Assembly: GCA_002690925.1 (NCBI GenBank)
Contig: NZGD01000090.1
Coordinates: 1-64,000 of the forward strand
Reading direction: 5' to 3'
Source of the DNA: Rhodopirellula sp.
GTDB taxonomy: Bacteria > Planctomycetota > Planctomycetia > Pirellulales > Pirellulaceae
Length of the DNA: 64,000 nt
The notes below the pieces were generated by a model. That model was not told where the DNA came from. It worked only from the letters and a program-made list of their open reading frames with translations, and searched no databases. Positions 1 through 7,892 of the stretch are shown in pieces. The position numbers were made by a program, and so were the translations under genes. Positions within the stretch are counted from its first letter, which is position 1, and each line of letters begins with the position of its first letter.

Positions 1-46
1 AAAGACCGTAAAAAGCGTTGTTTCCCTATCTGAGTAGATGGGGGAG

Positions 47-120
47 TACACCCGGAGGGATTCGAACCCCCAACCCTCGGTTCCGAAGACCGATGCTCTA
101 TCCAGTTGAGCTACGGATGC
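47..120 (-). tRNA. tRNA-Arg (anticodon TCG)
   Basis: Read on the minus strand, this folds as a complete cloverleaf of 74 nt. The 7-bp acceptor stem is GCATCCG with CGGGTGT, the D arm contains GCTC..GAGC, the anticodon loop is CTTCGGA (anticodon TCG, decoding CGA), and the T loop is TTCGAAT. The discriminator base is A and CCA is not encoded. It lies near the left edge, and its nearest coding neighbour is the metal ABC permease on the same strand. Confidence 0.93.
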
Positions 121-246
121 GCGTTGACTGCTCTAAGATTCTACTTAATTTCGCGTTTGCGACTAGACCGCCAAATCTGGGTATTCTGGCGAGCAATTAT
201 CCGACTGGATAAACGTGGTCAAACTGCCCGTGTTGGTGGAAAATAA

Positions 247-1167
247 TCATGCTGGCGGAGGGTTCCGAGCTTCTTGTCGCATTACGCGGCGGGCCCACCA
301 ACGAAGCAATAACCCATGTTTCGATCCCAACAAGATGCTGAAAATCAGAACAATGGCTGCCGCCACCACGATGATCGCACCCGTGCTGAGTTTGGCCACC
401 AGCGCACTTGCGATTCCACCTGTCGTTGCTGAAACCGCTCCAAAAATGGCGGACAGCCAAATGTTCGGACCAATGGAATCGCTCCAGAATCGAGCCGCCG
501 TGGGTGGGATGATTAAGAGTGCGACGATCAACAGCAAACCGACGGCCTGCATGCCCGCTACACAAACGGCGACGACCAATGCCATGAGCAGAAAGTCGAG
601 TGTTCGAATGGGATAACCCAACACTCGAGCAAGGCCTTCATCGAAACACATCAATGCCCATTCTTTCATCAACAGGTTGCTGATCAGAATGGTTCCGATC
701 GTGATGATTGCCAGTAGGGTCACATCGCTGATTCGGATAGCAGCGGCTTGGCCGAAAATGAAGTCCCGCAAACCCGCCTGAGCCCCAGTGGGTGATGCCT
801 GAACAATCGATAGCAGCACGACACCGACTCCAAAAAATGTGCTCAGAACGATCGCCATCACGGCATCTTCCGGGAGTCGGCCCACGTTTCGTAGCCAGAG
901 CGCGGCAAGCATCCCTAGTGCACTGGCGATACTTCCCCCAAGTAACATCACAGGCAGACTCTTACCAGCCTCAGGTGCAATTGAAGCATAAATTAAAAAT
1001 GCAATTGCAACGCCTGGTAACGCAGCGTGTCCAATCACATCCCCCGCCAGCGAACGCCGACGCAGCATCAGGAAAGTACCCGTGATGCCGGCTGCAATGC
1101 CCAACAGCATCGTCCCAGCCAGAACGATGAGCGTGTTGTACGCAAAGATAACTTCTAGCTTATTCAC
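247..1167 (-). CDS. metal ABC transporter permease (ABC-3 family)
   Basis: This 306-residue integral membrane protein has about eight hydrophobic segments and is of the ZnuB/TroC/MntB (ABC-3) type. The N-terminal part (LRRRSLAGDVIGHAALPGVAIAFL, residues about 36-60) carries the family-typical loop with a His that follows the first membrane segments. It should form the inner-membrane channel for Mn, Zn or Fe import with the ATPase and lipoprotein encoded just upstream. The gap to the ATPase gene is 22 nt and all three genes run on the minus strand, so an operon is very likely. The exact metal cannot be read from the permease. No terminator is visible between its stop and the tRNA-Arg gene. Confidence 0.9.
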   Translation of the reverse strand: MNKLEVIFAYNTLIVLAGTMLLGIAAGITGTFLMLRRRSLAGDVIGHAALPGVAIAFLIYASIAPEAGKSLPVMLLGGSIASALGMLAALWLRNVGRLPEDAVMAIVLSTFFGVGVVLLSIVQASPTGAQAGLRDFIFGQAAAIRISDVTLLAIITIGTILISNLLMKEWALMCFDEGLARVLGYPIRTLDFLLMALVVAVCVAGMQAVGLLLIVALLIIPPTAARFWSDSIGPNIWLSAIFGAVSATTGGIASALVAKLSTGAIIVVAAAIVLIFSILLGSKHGLLLRWWARRVMRQEARNPPPA

Positions 1168-1189
1168 GGCATTCTTAAACGGGAAAGCT

Positions 1190-1936
1190 TCAGCTCAGGA
1201 TTAGCAGTTTGCCGCTATAAGCCTGCTTCAGATTTTCCGGGGTCATGACATCCTCGACTGCACCTTCGGCAATCACCCGTCGATTGAGTAACAGCACTCG
1301 GTCAAAGTATTCACTTACTGTATCCAGATCATGGTGTACCACCATGGCCGTTCTTCCCTGATCTCGTAAATGATGAAGTGTACTGATGATGGTCTTTTCG
1401 GTAGCCACGTCGACACCTGCCAGAGGTTCATCCATCAGAAACAGCTCGGCGTCCTGTACCAAAGCTCGGGCCAAAAATACACGCTGCTGTTGCCCGCCAG
1501 AAAGCTGGCTGATTTGCCGCTTGGCGTAGTCCTGCATCCCAACTTCGGCCAAAGCTTCCATTGCCCGCTTGCGGTGCCGTGCCCGAACATGTCGGAACCA
1601 ACCGATCTTTCGATAAAGTCCCATGCAGACCACATCCAGAGATGTGACCGGAAAATCCCAATCCACGCTTGTTCGCTGTGGAACATAACTGACCCGGCCA
1701 TCCACTTCTCGGAATGATTTTCCGAAGAACCCAAAATGACCGGTGAGGGGTTGGATAAGTCCCAAGGCTGTTTTGATCAGCGTGCTTTTTCCAGCCCCGT
1801 TGGGCCCAACGATCGCCGTCAACGTACCCGCTGGCAATTCGAAACTCAGATCAGTCAGCACGGGCGTATTGCGATAGGCAACTGTGACCTCAAAGGCTGT
1901 AAGGGGAGAATCACCAACTAAGCCGCTTGAGTTCAA
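1190..1936 (-). CDS. metal ABC transporter ATP-binding protein
   Basis: This 248-residue ABC ATPase belongs to the Mn/Zn/Fe importer subfamily (ZnuC/MntB/TroB-like). Walker A GPNGAGKST is at residues about 44-52, the signature LSGGQQQR at about 145-152, and Walker B LFLMDEP at about 165-171, followed by the H-loop in VVHHD. It energises uptake at the cytoplasmic face. Its start codon overlaps the stop of the substrate-binding lipoprotein gene by 4 nt (ATGA type), which indicates translational coupling. The permease follows 22 nt downstream. The assignment to metal transport rests on the subfamily-like sequence and on both neighbours. Confidence 0.92.
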   Translation of the reverse strand: MNSSGLVGDSPLTAFEVTVAYRNTPVLTDLSFELPAGTLTAIVGPNGAGKSTLIKTALGLIQPLTGHFGFFGKSFREVDGRVSYVPQRTSVDWDFPVTSLDVVCMGLYRKIGWFRHVRARHRKRAMEALAEVGMQDYAKRQISQLSGGQQQRVFLARALVQDAELFLMDEPLAGVDVATEKTIISTLHHLRDQGRTAMVVHHDLDTVSEYFDRVLLLNRRVIAEGAVEDVMTPENLKQAYSGKLLILS

Positions 1937-3039
1937 TTGTTGGCTCCGTCAGTTGCTTTGCCGGAGAATTCTGAGCTGTTCGAATCCGCCTTGGTCGTGG
2001 CAGCTGCATCATCGGTCTGCCCTTCTTCGGTGTCGACGGTAGCACCCGGCTCTACCACTTGACCACCCAAAGCGATTGCGATTGTTCCGAAATTGTGTCG
2101 CATCATGCCGACATACGTGCCCTCAGGAGTTCCATCGGCACCCATGCTATCGCTAAGCAGCGTCGAATCGCTTGAGACTGCGAGACCGCGTTGCTGGGCA
2201 CCTTCCACAATTGCTTTGACTTGTCTTGGTGAAACACTTGACTCAAAAAACACCGCTGGCACTTTGCGTTCAACAATCAAATCAACCAGACGATTCACAT
2301 CGCTGATCGCTGCATCGCTGATAGTTGAAACACCCTGCACTCCGTGAACCTCTACACCATATCTCTGACCAAAATATTGAAAAGCATCATGTGCGGTTAC
2401 CAGTACGCGCTGTGATTCAGGGATGGAAGCGATGGTTGCTTCGCCCCACTGGTCGAGTTGATCCAATTCCTGTTCCAAATTTGCAGCTCTCGCAGAAATT
2501 GAATCTGCATGCTCCGGCATACGGTCCGCCAAGGCACTCGCAACGCTCACTGCTGCATCTTTCCAAAGTGCAACGTTCATCCAGATGTGCGGATCGTGAA
2601 GGCCCGCATCAGCATCCAGAAGCTCGCTTTCGTCCAACATTTCAGCTACAGCGATGGTGGCATTATTCGCCTCTGCACGTGCTTCCAGTACTTCACCCAA
2701 ACGACCTTCAAGATGAAGTCCATTATAGATCACGATATCTGCTTCCAAGAGCTTGATCGAGTCGCCTCGTGATGGTTGATACAGATGTGGGTCAACCCCT
2801 GGACCCATGATCGCTGTCACCTCTGCGTCGGAGCCAACCAGGGTTTGCACCATGTCTCGCACCATACCCGTGGTTGTGACGATTTGTGGCTTCGCGCCAC
2901 CAGCCGACAGAGAGTCGTTCTGGCCCTCCGAGGAGCTACTGCAGCCGGCTGTCACTGCTAGCCAAAGTAGCAACATGACTGGGGTGATGACCACCAGCAG
3001 TTGATAGCCGGGATTGACGTGCTTTCGGGTTGATTTCAA
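1933..3039 (-). CDS. metal ABC transporter substrate-binding lipoprotein (cluster A-I, TroA/MntC-like)
   Basis: This is a periplasmic metal-binding lipoprotein. A Lys/Arg-rich n-region, a hydrophobic stretch and the lipobox LAVTAGC (Cys about 33) precede the mature domain. Likely metal ligands are H85 (in DPHLYQ), H151 (in DPHIW), H217 (in TAHDAF) and D291 (in SSDST), spaced as in TroA. No His-rich loop like that of ZnuA is present, which favours Mn over Zn (inference). The open frame extends to an ATG at 3246, but the predicted promoter at 3099-3127 lies inside that extension, so I chose an in-frame TTG at 3039. A GTG 15 codons further in is another option, and none has a clear ribosome binding site. 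The C-terminal tail is acidic and Thr/Ser-rich. Confidence 0.85.
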   Translation of the reverse strand: MKSTRKHVNPGYQLLVVITPVMLLLWLAVTAGCSSSSEGQNDSLSAGGAKPQIVTTTGMVRDMVQTLVGSDAEVTAIMGPGVDPHLYQPSRGDSIKLLEADIVIYNGLHLEGRLGEVLEARAEANNATIAVAEMLDESELLDADAGLHDPHIWMNVALWKDAAVSVASALADRMPEHADSISARAANLEQELDQLDQWGEATIASIPESQRVLVTAHDAFQYFGQRYGVEVHGVQGVSTISDAAISDVNRLVDLIVERKVPAVFFESSVSPRQVKAIVEGAQQRGLAVSSDSTLLSDSMGADGTPEGTYVGMMRHNFGTIAIALGGQVVEPGATVDTEEGQTDDAAATTKADSNSSEFSGKATDGANN

Positions 3040-3089
3040 AGAAGGGGTCCGTTTGCGACTTGATTTTAGCTCGATAATCTCATTTTTAA

Positions 3090-3127
3090 GGATACCCAAA
3101 TATAATTGTTTGGCTATCCAAAAACAA
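3090..3127 (-). promoter_or_regulatory. promoter overlapped by a 30-bp imperfect palindrome, upstream of the metal ABC operon
   Basis: Minus-strand reading gives a candidate -35 TTGTTT (3122-3127), a 17-bp spacer, and -10 TATATT (3099-3104). Positions 3090-3119 form an inverted repeat centred at 3104/3105: the left arm GGATACCCAAATATA matches the complement of the right arm at 11 of 15 positions. The palindrome covers the spacer, the -10 and the likely start site, so a dimeric repressor bound here would block transcription. Given the operon, a Fur- or DtxR/MntR-type metalloregulator is the obvious candidate, but the sequence is not a textbook box for either. Confidence 0.55.
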
Positions 3128-3405
3128 GCGATTCTGGATGTTTTGTCCGTTCGTTGATCCACTCGAAACGCCCCAAGAACGGCAGCGGTCGTACTGTTTT
3201 TCTGCGTTGTGGCGGAGCTTGTGCTTTGGTGGCTAGTTTGTGCCATGGGTAACTTGAAATCTCTGTCTGCCTATTTTCTGCCATGTGGCTTGGAACGGGG
3301 GGGTGGGCTGGGGGCAGATTTGAGGATTGGAAGCGAAGCTAATGTTGGGGGAATGGCAAGTAAATCGAGGAGCATTCCAGCCGTGTGCTAGACTATTGAA
3401 CGACA

Positions 3406-3984
3406 ATGACGCTCTGGTGGGATGGCATGGGACTGACTTATTTCAAACGCTTCCGGATGGAGTACGACCTGAGACATGGCGTGCCAGCATCCGTTCCTGT
3501 GCCACCTGGTTATGATTTGGTCCCGTTTTCAGTGGATTTGATTCGGGATCACGCAACCGCCAAATTTCATAGCTTTCGCTGCGAGTTGGATGCCAACGTA
3601 TTTCCCTGCCTCGGTCGACGTGATGGTTGTCTCAGATTGATGCGGGAGATTACTTCACGGGCCGGTTTTGTTCCTCAGGCGACCTGGTTGTGCCGTTATC
3701 GCGATTCTGATTCGGGGACGATGCAGCCGATCGGTACGATTCAGGGTTTGCAATTCGAGGGCTGGGGGGCTGTCCAGAATTTGGGGATTGATCCTGGCCA
3801 CCGAAGTCTTGGGTTGGGTTCCGTTCTTCTGGAACGGGCGGCCACTGGGTTTCGCGCGGCTGGTTTGCAGCGTATGCACTTGGAGGTGACGACCGATAAC
3901 ACGGCTGCTATACGCCTCTATGAGCGGCTGGGTTTTAAACGTGCCAAGGTTGTGTTTAAGGCGGCGGAGGTCGCAGGAGTTTGA
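3406..3984 (+). CDS. GNAT family N-acetyltransferase
   Basis: This 192-residue protein has a C-terminal GNAT fold. Motif A (GIDPGHRSLGLGSVLLERA, about residues 125-143) is the acetyl-CoA pyrophosphate-binding segment, followed by the usual EVTTDNTAAIRLYERLGF ending. The N-terminal 90 residues resemble the weakly conserved substrate half of the fold. The acceptor substrate cannot be predicted. The gene diverges from the metal ABC operon and is followed 87 nt later by myo-inositol oxygenase on the same strand. The ATG at 3406 gives the normal length; longer upstream extensions lack similarity to the family. Confidence 0.8.
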   Translation: MTLWWDGMGLTYFKRFRMEYDLRHGVPASVPVPPGYDLVPFSVDLIRDHATAKFHSFRCELDANVFPCLGRRDGCLRLMREITSRAGFVPQATWLCRYRDSDSGTMQPIGTIQGLQFEGWGAVQNLGIDPGHRSLGLGSVLLERAATGFRAAGLQRMHLEVTTDNTAAIRLYERLGFKRAKVVFKAAEVAGV

Positions 3985-4071
3985 GCAGCAAGTGTCATTC
4001 GTATGTGCGGATAACTGAATAGCTGCTGTGACAAAGCCGGGATTTTATTCGGTGCAGGAAGGCGGATCATC

Positions 4072-4929
4072 GTGGATGACAACAATCCCATGTCTGACCC
4101 CGATCAATGGGAAGCTGATCTTGAGCGACGTTACCCACGTGCGGAACAGGGTGAGCAATCAGCTTTGGAGTTCAGGAACTATCAGGCAGAAGCAAGGCCT
4201 ACGGTCAAAGCCTTTTACCGTTTGAATCACCAGCACCAAACATTCGAGTTTGTGAAGCAAAAGCGTAAACAGTTCTTGTCGCTGAAACGTCAAAGTATGG
4301 GGATTTGGGAAGCGTTGGAGTTTCTCAACACCTTGGTTGATGATAGCGATCCCGATACTGAATTGTCGCAGATCGAACACTTGCTGCAGGCAGCGGAGGC
4401 GATTCGAGCCGATGGGCACCCTCGCTGGTTCATTCTGACTGGTTTGATTCACGATCTGGGAAAGATATTGTGTTTGTTTGGTGAGCCTCAATGGGCAGTC
4501 GTGGGTGATACATTTCCAGTGGGTTGTGCTTATTCACCCAGCATCGTTTACCCCGAGTTTTTTCGTTTGAATCCCGATTGGGAGCATCCTGTCTATTCAA
4601 CTGAGTATGGAATTTATAAACGCCATGCAGGATTGGAAAATGTCATGATGTCGTGGGGTCACGATGAATACCTTTACCACGTGACCAAATCCTATTTGCC
4701 AATTGAAGCCCAGTATATGATTCGTTATCACTCGTTCTATCCGGGGCATAGAGAAAACGCTTACCAGCATCTCTTCAACGCACGTGACCATCAACTCTTT
4801 GAATGGGTCCGCAAGTTCAATCCTTATGATCTGTATTCCAAAAGTGATCAGCGGCCAGACATTGAAAAGTTGAAACCGTTTTACTTGGACTTGATTGCAG
4901 AGTTTTTTCCTTCACAACTAGCTTGGTAA
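4072..4929 (+). CDS. miox: myo-inositol oxygenase (MIOX)
   Basis: This 285-residue non-heme di-iron oxygenase converts myo-inositol plus O2 to D-glucuronate. All six iron ligands known from mammalian MIOX can be placed: H103 ([11 protein letters not shown]), H127 and D128 (GLIHDLGK), H197 (SWGHDEYLY), H220 ([10 protein letters not shown]) and D253 (FNPYDLYSK). The HD pair also marks the HD-domain-like fold, and length and motif order match the animal enzyme. Cytoplasmic; no signal peptide. No uronate isomerase or inositol transporter lies next to it, so the downstream pathway must be encoded elsewhere. The ATG at 4072 is the natural start. Confidence 0.96.
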   Translation: MDDNNPMSDPDQWEADLERRYPRAEQGEQSALEFRNYQAEARPTVKAFYRLNHQHQTFEFVKQKRKQFLSLKRQSMGIWEALEFLNTLVDDSDPDTELSQIEHLLQAAEAIRADGHPRWFILTGLIHDLGKILCLFGEPQWAVVGDTFPVGCAYSPSIVYPEFFRLNPDWEHPVYSTEYGIYKRHAGLENVMMSWGHDEYLYHVTKSYLPIEAQYMIRYHSFYPGHRENAYQHLFNARDHQLFEWVRKFNPYDLYSKSDQRPDIEKLKPFYLDLIAEFFPSQLAW

Positions 4930-4982
4930 TCGACCGTAAGTTCAGTTGTAAGCGTGGGTATTCTTTTATCGTTCTTGTTTGT

Positions 4983-5231
4983 TCACTTCTTCTTTTTGCG
5001 ATACGCCCGTCGGTTGGTCGCATACGTATCTGAGTCCGGCAGTAGTTCGGAATTCGTGTCCGGTTGTTCCATCAAGCGATTCAAGAAAGGTCTGCACCAT
5101 CCACAACCAGTGCCAGCTCCGTAACACTCGGACAACTGGCTCGGCACGGTGGGTTGATTGACACGGATATACTGCATCACTTTCCGTTTGGTGACGTGAA
5201 AGCAGAGGCAAAGCTCATCATCATCCTTCAT
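4983..5231 (-). CDS. BFD-like [2Fe-2S]-binding protein
   Basis: This small 82-residue protein has the bacterioferritin-associated-ferredoxin pattern: C8-x-C10 near the N-terminus and C43-x-x-C46 in a GTGCGWC segment, expected to bind one 2Fe-2S cluster. A further Cys (C36) precedes them. The C-terminus is basic, ending RRAYRKKKK, and is not part of the BFD fold. In other bacteria such domains release iron from bacterioferritin or form part of larger redox enzymes; no bacterioferritin is in the window. Its start overlaps the end of the M20 peptidase gene by 11 nt, so the two are probably cotranscribed. Confidence 0.8.
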   Translation of the reverse strand: MKDDDELCLCFHVTKRKVMQYIRVNQPTVPSQLSECYGAGTGCGWCRPFLNRLMEQPDTNSELLPDSDTYATNRRAYRKKKK

Positions 5232-6414
5232 GACCTGCGCCTTCAGTGATCAGCCACGTCGCAATTTTGCAGGCATCGAGATAATCAGCGATGACTAGCC
5301 TTTCATCAGCTGTATGAATATTGCGTTGTCCGCATCCGAGTGTGACGGCTTCGATGCCGAGTCGAAATAGCCAGTTGGCATCGAGTCCGCCATCTGAAAT
5401 TTCCGGGAAGGGTTGGCGTCCTACCATGCGAACCGCATCGCTTGCTGCGGCTATGGAGGGATGATCCTCGGCAAGCACAAATGATTCGTAGTCGACGTTT
5501 GAGGAAAATTCGACTGATCCGGCAGCACCTTCGTGGTTCGTGACTTCGGCAGCAGCACGCTCAAATGCCTGTCTGATCTCGCTGACAATACGAGTTCTCA
5601 TCTCAGCGCTATGGCTTCGTGCTTCAGCACGCAGAATGACTTCAGGCGTGATGACATTGGTTGCTTCACCACCCTGAAAGACGCCAACATTCGACGTTCC
5701 AGTTTGATTTCCTTGCTGTACTTTTCCGAGCCACCCTCGAGCGTGCAGATCGGCGATGGCTCGAGACGCCATCACAATTGCGCTGGCACCTTCTTGGGGT
5801 GCAACACCGGCATGAGCTGGAATGCCAGTGATTTTGACACTCATGCGCTCGCCACCGATGGCACCGATCGTCAGCTTTTCGACTGTTCCACCGTCAAAAT
5901 TGAAGGCGCGATCTACCTGCCCGACTTTATTAATGTCCAGATTGCGGGCACCCTCAAGTCCGATTTCCTCCTGAATCAGGAAGCTGACCACTGCGGGTGG
6001 GAATTTTTCATCGCCCTGTTTTAGTCGTTCAATGATCGCTGTGAGGATTGCACCGCAGCCTGCCCTGTCATCGGCGCCCAAGCCGGTGGGAGCACTACTG
6101 TGGACCTCGTCACCCTCAACCACGGGTTGGCTGCCAACACAGATCGGGACGGTATCCATGTGTGCGGAGAGCAGGGTCCGGGGGCCATTCCCGTTTCCGG
6201 GTAGGGAAACGAGCAAATTGCCGCAGTTTCCATCGAGTCGGGTGCGTGTTTCAGCACCATCAAATTCGATTTGTGAATCGGTGATTCCGGCTTCACGAAG
6301 CAGTTCGACGATCTTGGCTGCCACCGCCGCTTCATCGCCGCTTCGGCCCGGAATGGCGGTGATGGTCAGATATCGATCGAGGGCGTGGTCAGTGTTGATT
6401 TCGTTATTTGTCAT
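5221..6414 (-). CDS. M20 family metallopeptidase (peptidase T-like)
   Basis: This co-catalytic zinc exopeptidase of the PepT/M20 group has about 397 residues from the ATG at 6414. Visible metal-site segments are LSAHMDTVP (His, Asp), GLGADDRAG (bridging Asp), QEEIGLEGA (catalytic and metal Glu), NFDGG, and GCGQRNIHTADE near the C-terminus (last His). The lid/dimerisation domain lies between them, with IPAHAGVAPQEGASAI. It is cytoplasmic and likely cleaves short peptides. An upstream in-frame ATG at 6462 would add 16 residues without similarity. The gene overlaps the BFD-like gene downstream and diverges from rlmN. Confidence 0.87.
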   Translation of the reverse strand: MTNNEINTDHALDRYLTITAIPGRSGDEAAVAAKIVELLREAGITDSQIEFDGAETRTRLDGNCGNLLVSLPGNGNGPRTLLSAHMDTVPICVGSQPVVEGDEVHSSAPTGLGADDRAGCGAILTAIIERLKQGDEKFPPAVVSFLIQEEIGLEGARNLDINKVGQVDRAFNFDGGTVEKLTIGAIGGERMSVKITGIPAHAGVAPQEGASAIVMASRAIADLHARGWLGKVQQGNQTGTSNVGVFQGGEATNVITPEVILRAEARSHSAEMRTRIVSEIRQAFERAAAEVTNHEGAAGSVEFSSNVDYESFVLAEDHPSIAAASDAVRMVGRQPFPEISDGGLDANWLFRLGIEAVTLGCGQRNIHTADERLVIADYLDACKIATWLITEGAGHEG

Positions 6415-6579
6415 GGGCAGGTTACACTCAGCGGCAGAGGGAACGGTGACGAACTCACACACAAATTAAAGCATCCGTTGGTTGTTGCCGAGTCACCTGA
6501 TCGGCGAGTGGGTCCGGGTAAAGGGTCCAGACCCTTGAAAATCCAACATTTCTATACTTTTTACACGTGTCAACTGACT

Positions 6580-7698
6580 GTGAATCTACCTGTTATTGAT
6601 TCCGGAAATCCATCTTCACCGACCTCGTCGGTGGATCAACGCAGACATTTGCTGGACCTCAGCCATGAGGACCTCAAGCAGTGGCTGATTGATCACGGGC
6701 AACCTGGGTTCCGAGCCAAACAGATTATCCACTGGGTCTTTCAACGTCGCGTTTCTGATTTTCAGGAAATGAGTGACTTACCCAAAGCGTTGCGATCGCA
6801 GTTGGCTGACTCATTTCGTGTCTTGGTGACGACCCCGTCAGCGGTCGTTCAATCCACGGATGGGACGGACAAGGTGTTGGTGGGATTACCCGATGGCGGT
6901 GAAGTTGAGTGTGTGCTGTTGCGAGATGGGACGCGACGTAGCATTTGTGTGAGCAGTCAGGTCGGTTGTGCGATGGGCTGCGTTTTTTGTGCCAGCGGCC
7001 TTGATGGTGTAGATCGCAATCTCACCACCGGCGAAATCCTTGAGCAAATGTTGTTGCTGCAGGCAAGGCTTGAGGATACCGAGCGGCTAAGTCATATCGT
7101 CATGATGGGCATGGGTGAGCCACTTGCCAATTTGGATCGGGTGCTGGGTGCATTGAATGTAGCTCGCAGTTCAGATGGCTTGGGCATCAGTCCCAGACGC
7201 ATCACGATCAGTACCGTTGGTTTGCCACCTGCGATTGATCGGCTTGCCAATAATGGAACGCCCTACAACTTGGCAGTCAGTCTGCACGCCCCCAATGACC
7301 AATTGAGAAATGAACTTGTTCCAGTCAATCAGAAGATTGGTATCGACCAGGTTCTGGATGCCGCTGATCGATATTTTGACAAGTCAGGGCGACGTTTGAC
7401 TTTTGAATATGTTTTACTTGGTGGGGTCAACGATTCTACAGATCATGGGCGCCAGCTCGCGAAGTTATTGCGACATCGCACAGTGCTGCTCAATGTGATT
7501 CCTTATAATCCCGTCGAGGGTTTACCGTATGTGACTCCTAGCAAAGCATCCATTGCCGAATTCCGACAGGTGCTGGAAACCGGTGGCGTGAATGTAAAGT
7601 TTCGGCAGCGTAAGGGGGATGATATTGATGCTGCCTGTGGACAGTTGCGTCGCAACCGGGGGGCAGCCACGGACACAACACTCAGTGCACACAGTTAG
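6580..7698 (+). CDS. rlmN: dual-specificity RNA methyltransferase RlmN
   Basis: This radical-SAM enzyme methylates C2 of A2503 in 23S rRNA (and A37 of some tRNAs). The cluster motif CAMGCVFCASG (CxxxCxxC) follows CVSSQVG, and later segments MMGMGEPLANLD, ISTVGLPPAI and LAVSLHAPND are typical. The C-terminal region has the resolving Cys in DIDAACGQL. The frame is open from 6385, but sequence before 6580 is unlike the family. The GTG at 6580 gives 372 residues, the usual size, with the N-terminal helical domain starting LLDLSHEDLKQWL. It stands alone, diverging from the peptidase gene. Confidence 0.93.
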   Translation: MNLPVIDSGNPSSPTSSVDQRRHLLDLSHEDLKQWLIDHGQPGFRAKQIIHWVFQRRVSDFQEMSDLPKALRSQLADSFRVLVTTPSAVVQSTDGTDKVLVGLPDGGEVECVLLRDGTRRSICVSSQVGCAMGCVFCASGLDGVDRNLTTGEILEQMLLLQARLEDTERLSHIVMMGMGEPLANLDRVLGALNVARSSDGLGISPRRITISTVGLPPAIDRLANNGTPYNLAVSLHAPNDQLRNELVPVNQKIGIDQVLDAADRYFDKSGRRLTFEYVLLGGVNDSTDHGRQLAKLLRHRTVLLNVIPYNPVEGLPYVTPSKASIAEFRQVLETGGVNVKFRQRKGDDIDAACGQLRRNRGAATDTTLSAHS

Positions 7699-7892
7699 CC
7701 CTTCCCGATGATTCACCGTATTTGTTTCAATGGTTGGCTTGCTCTTATTCAGGTCAACGTTGCTTTGAAGTGAATCTCCATCGGCAGTTAGTATAGGAAA
7801 GCACCCAAGACATGTGATGCATGCATGTCAGGAAGCGAGTGATGACGCGTTTGCTGGGTCAAGTTTTGAGCTTTAACAAGGTAAGATAGGCC

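Noticed and set aside
1190-3246. Metal importer as a zinc-specific ZnuABC
   Set aside because: The binding protein lacks the His-rich loop of ZnuA. I therefore keep the metal open, with Mn more likely.
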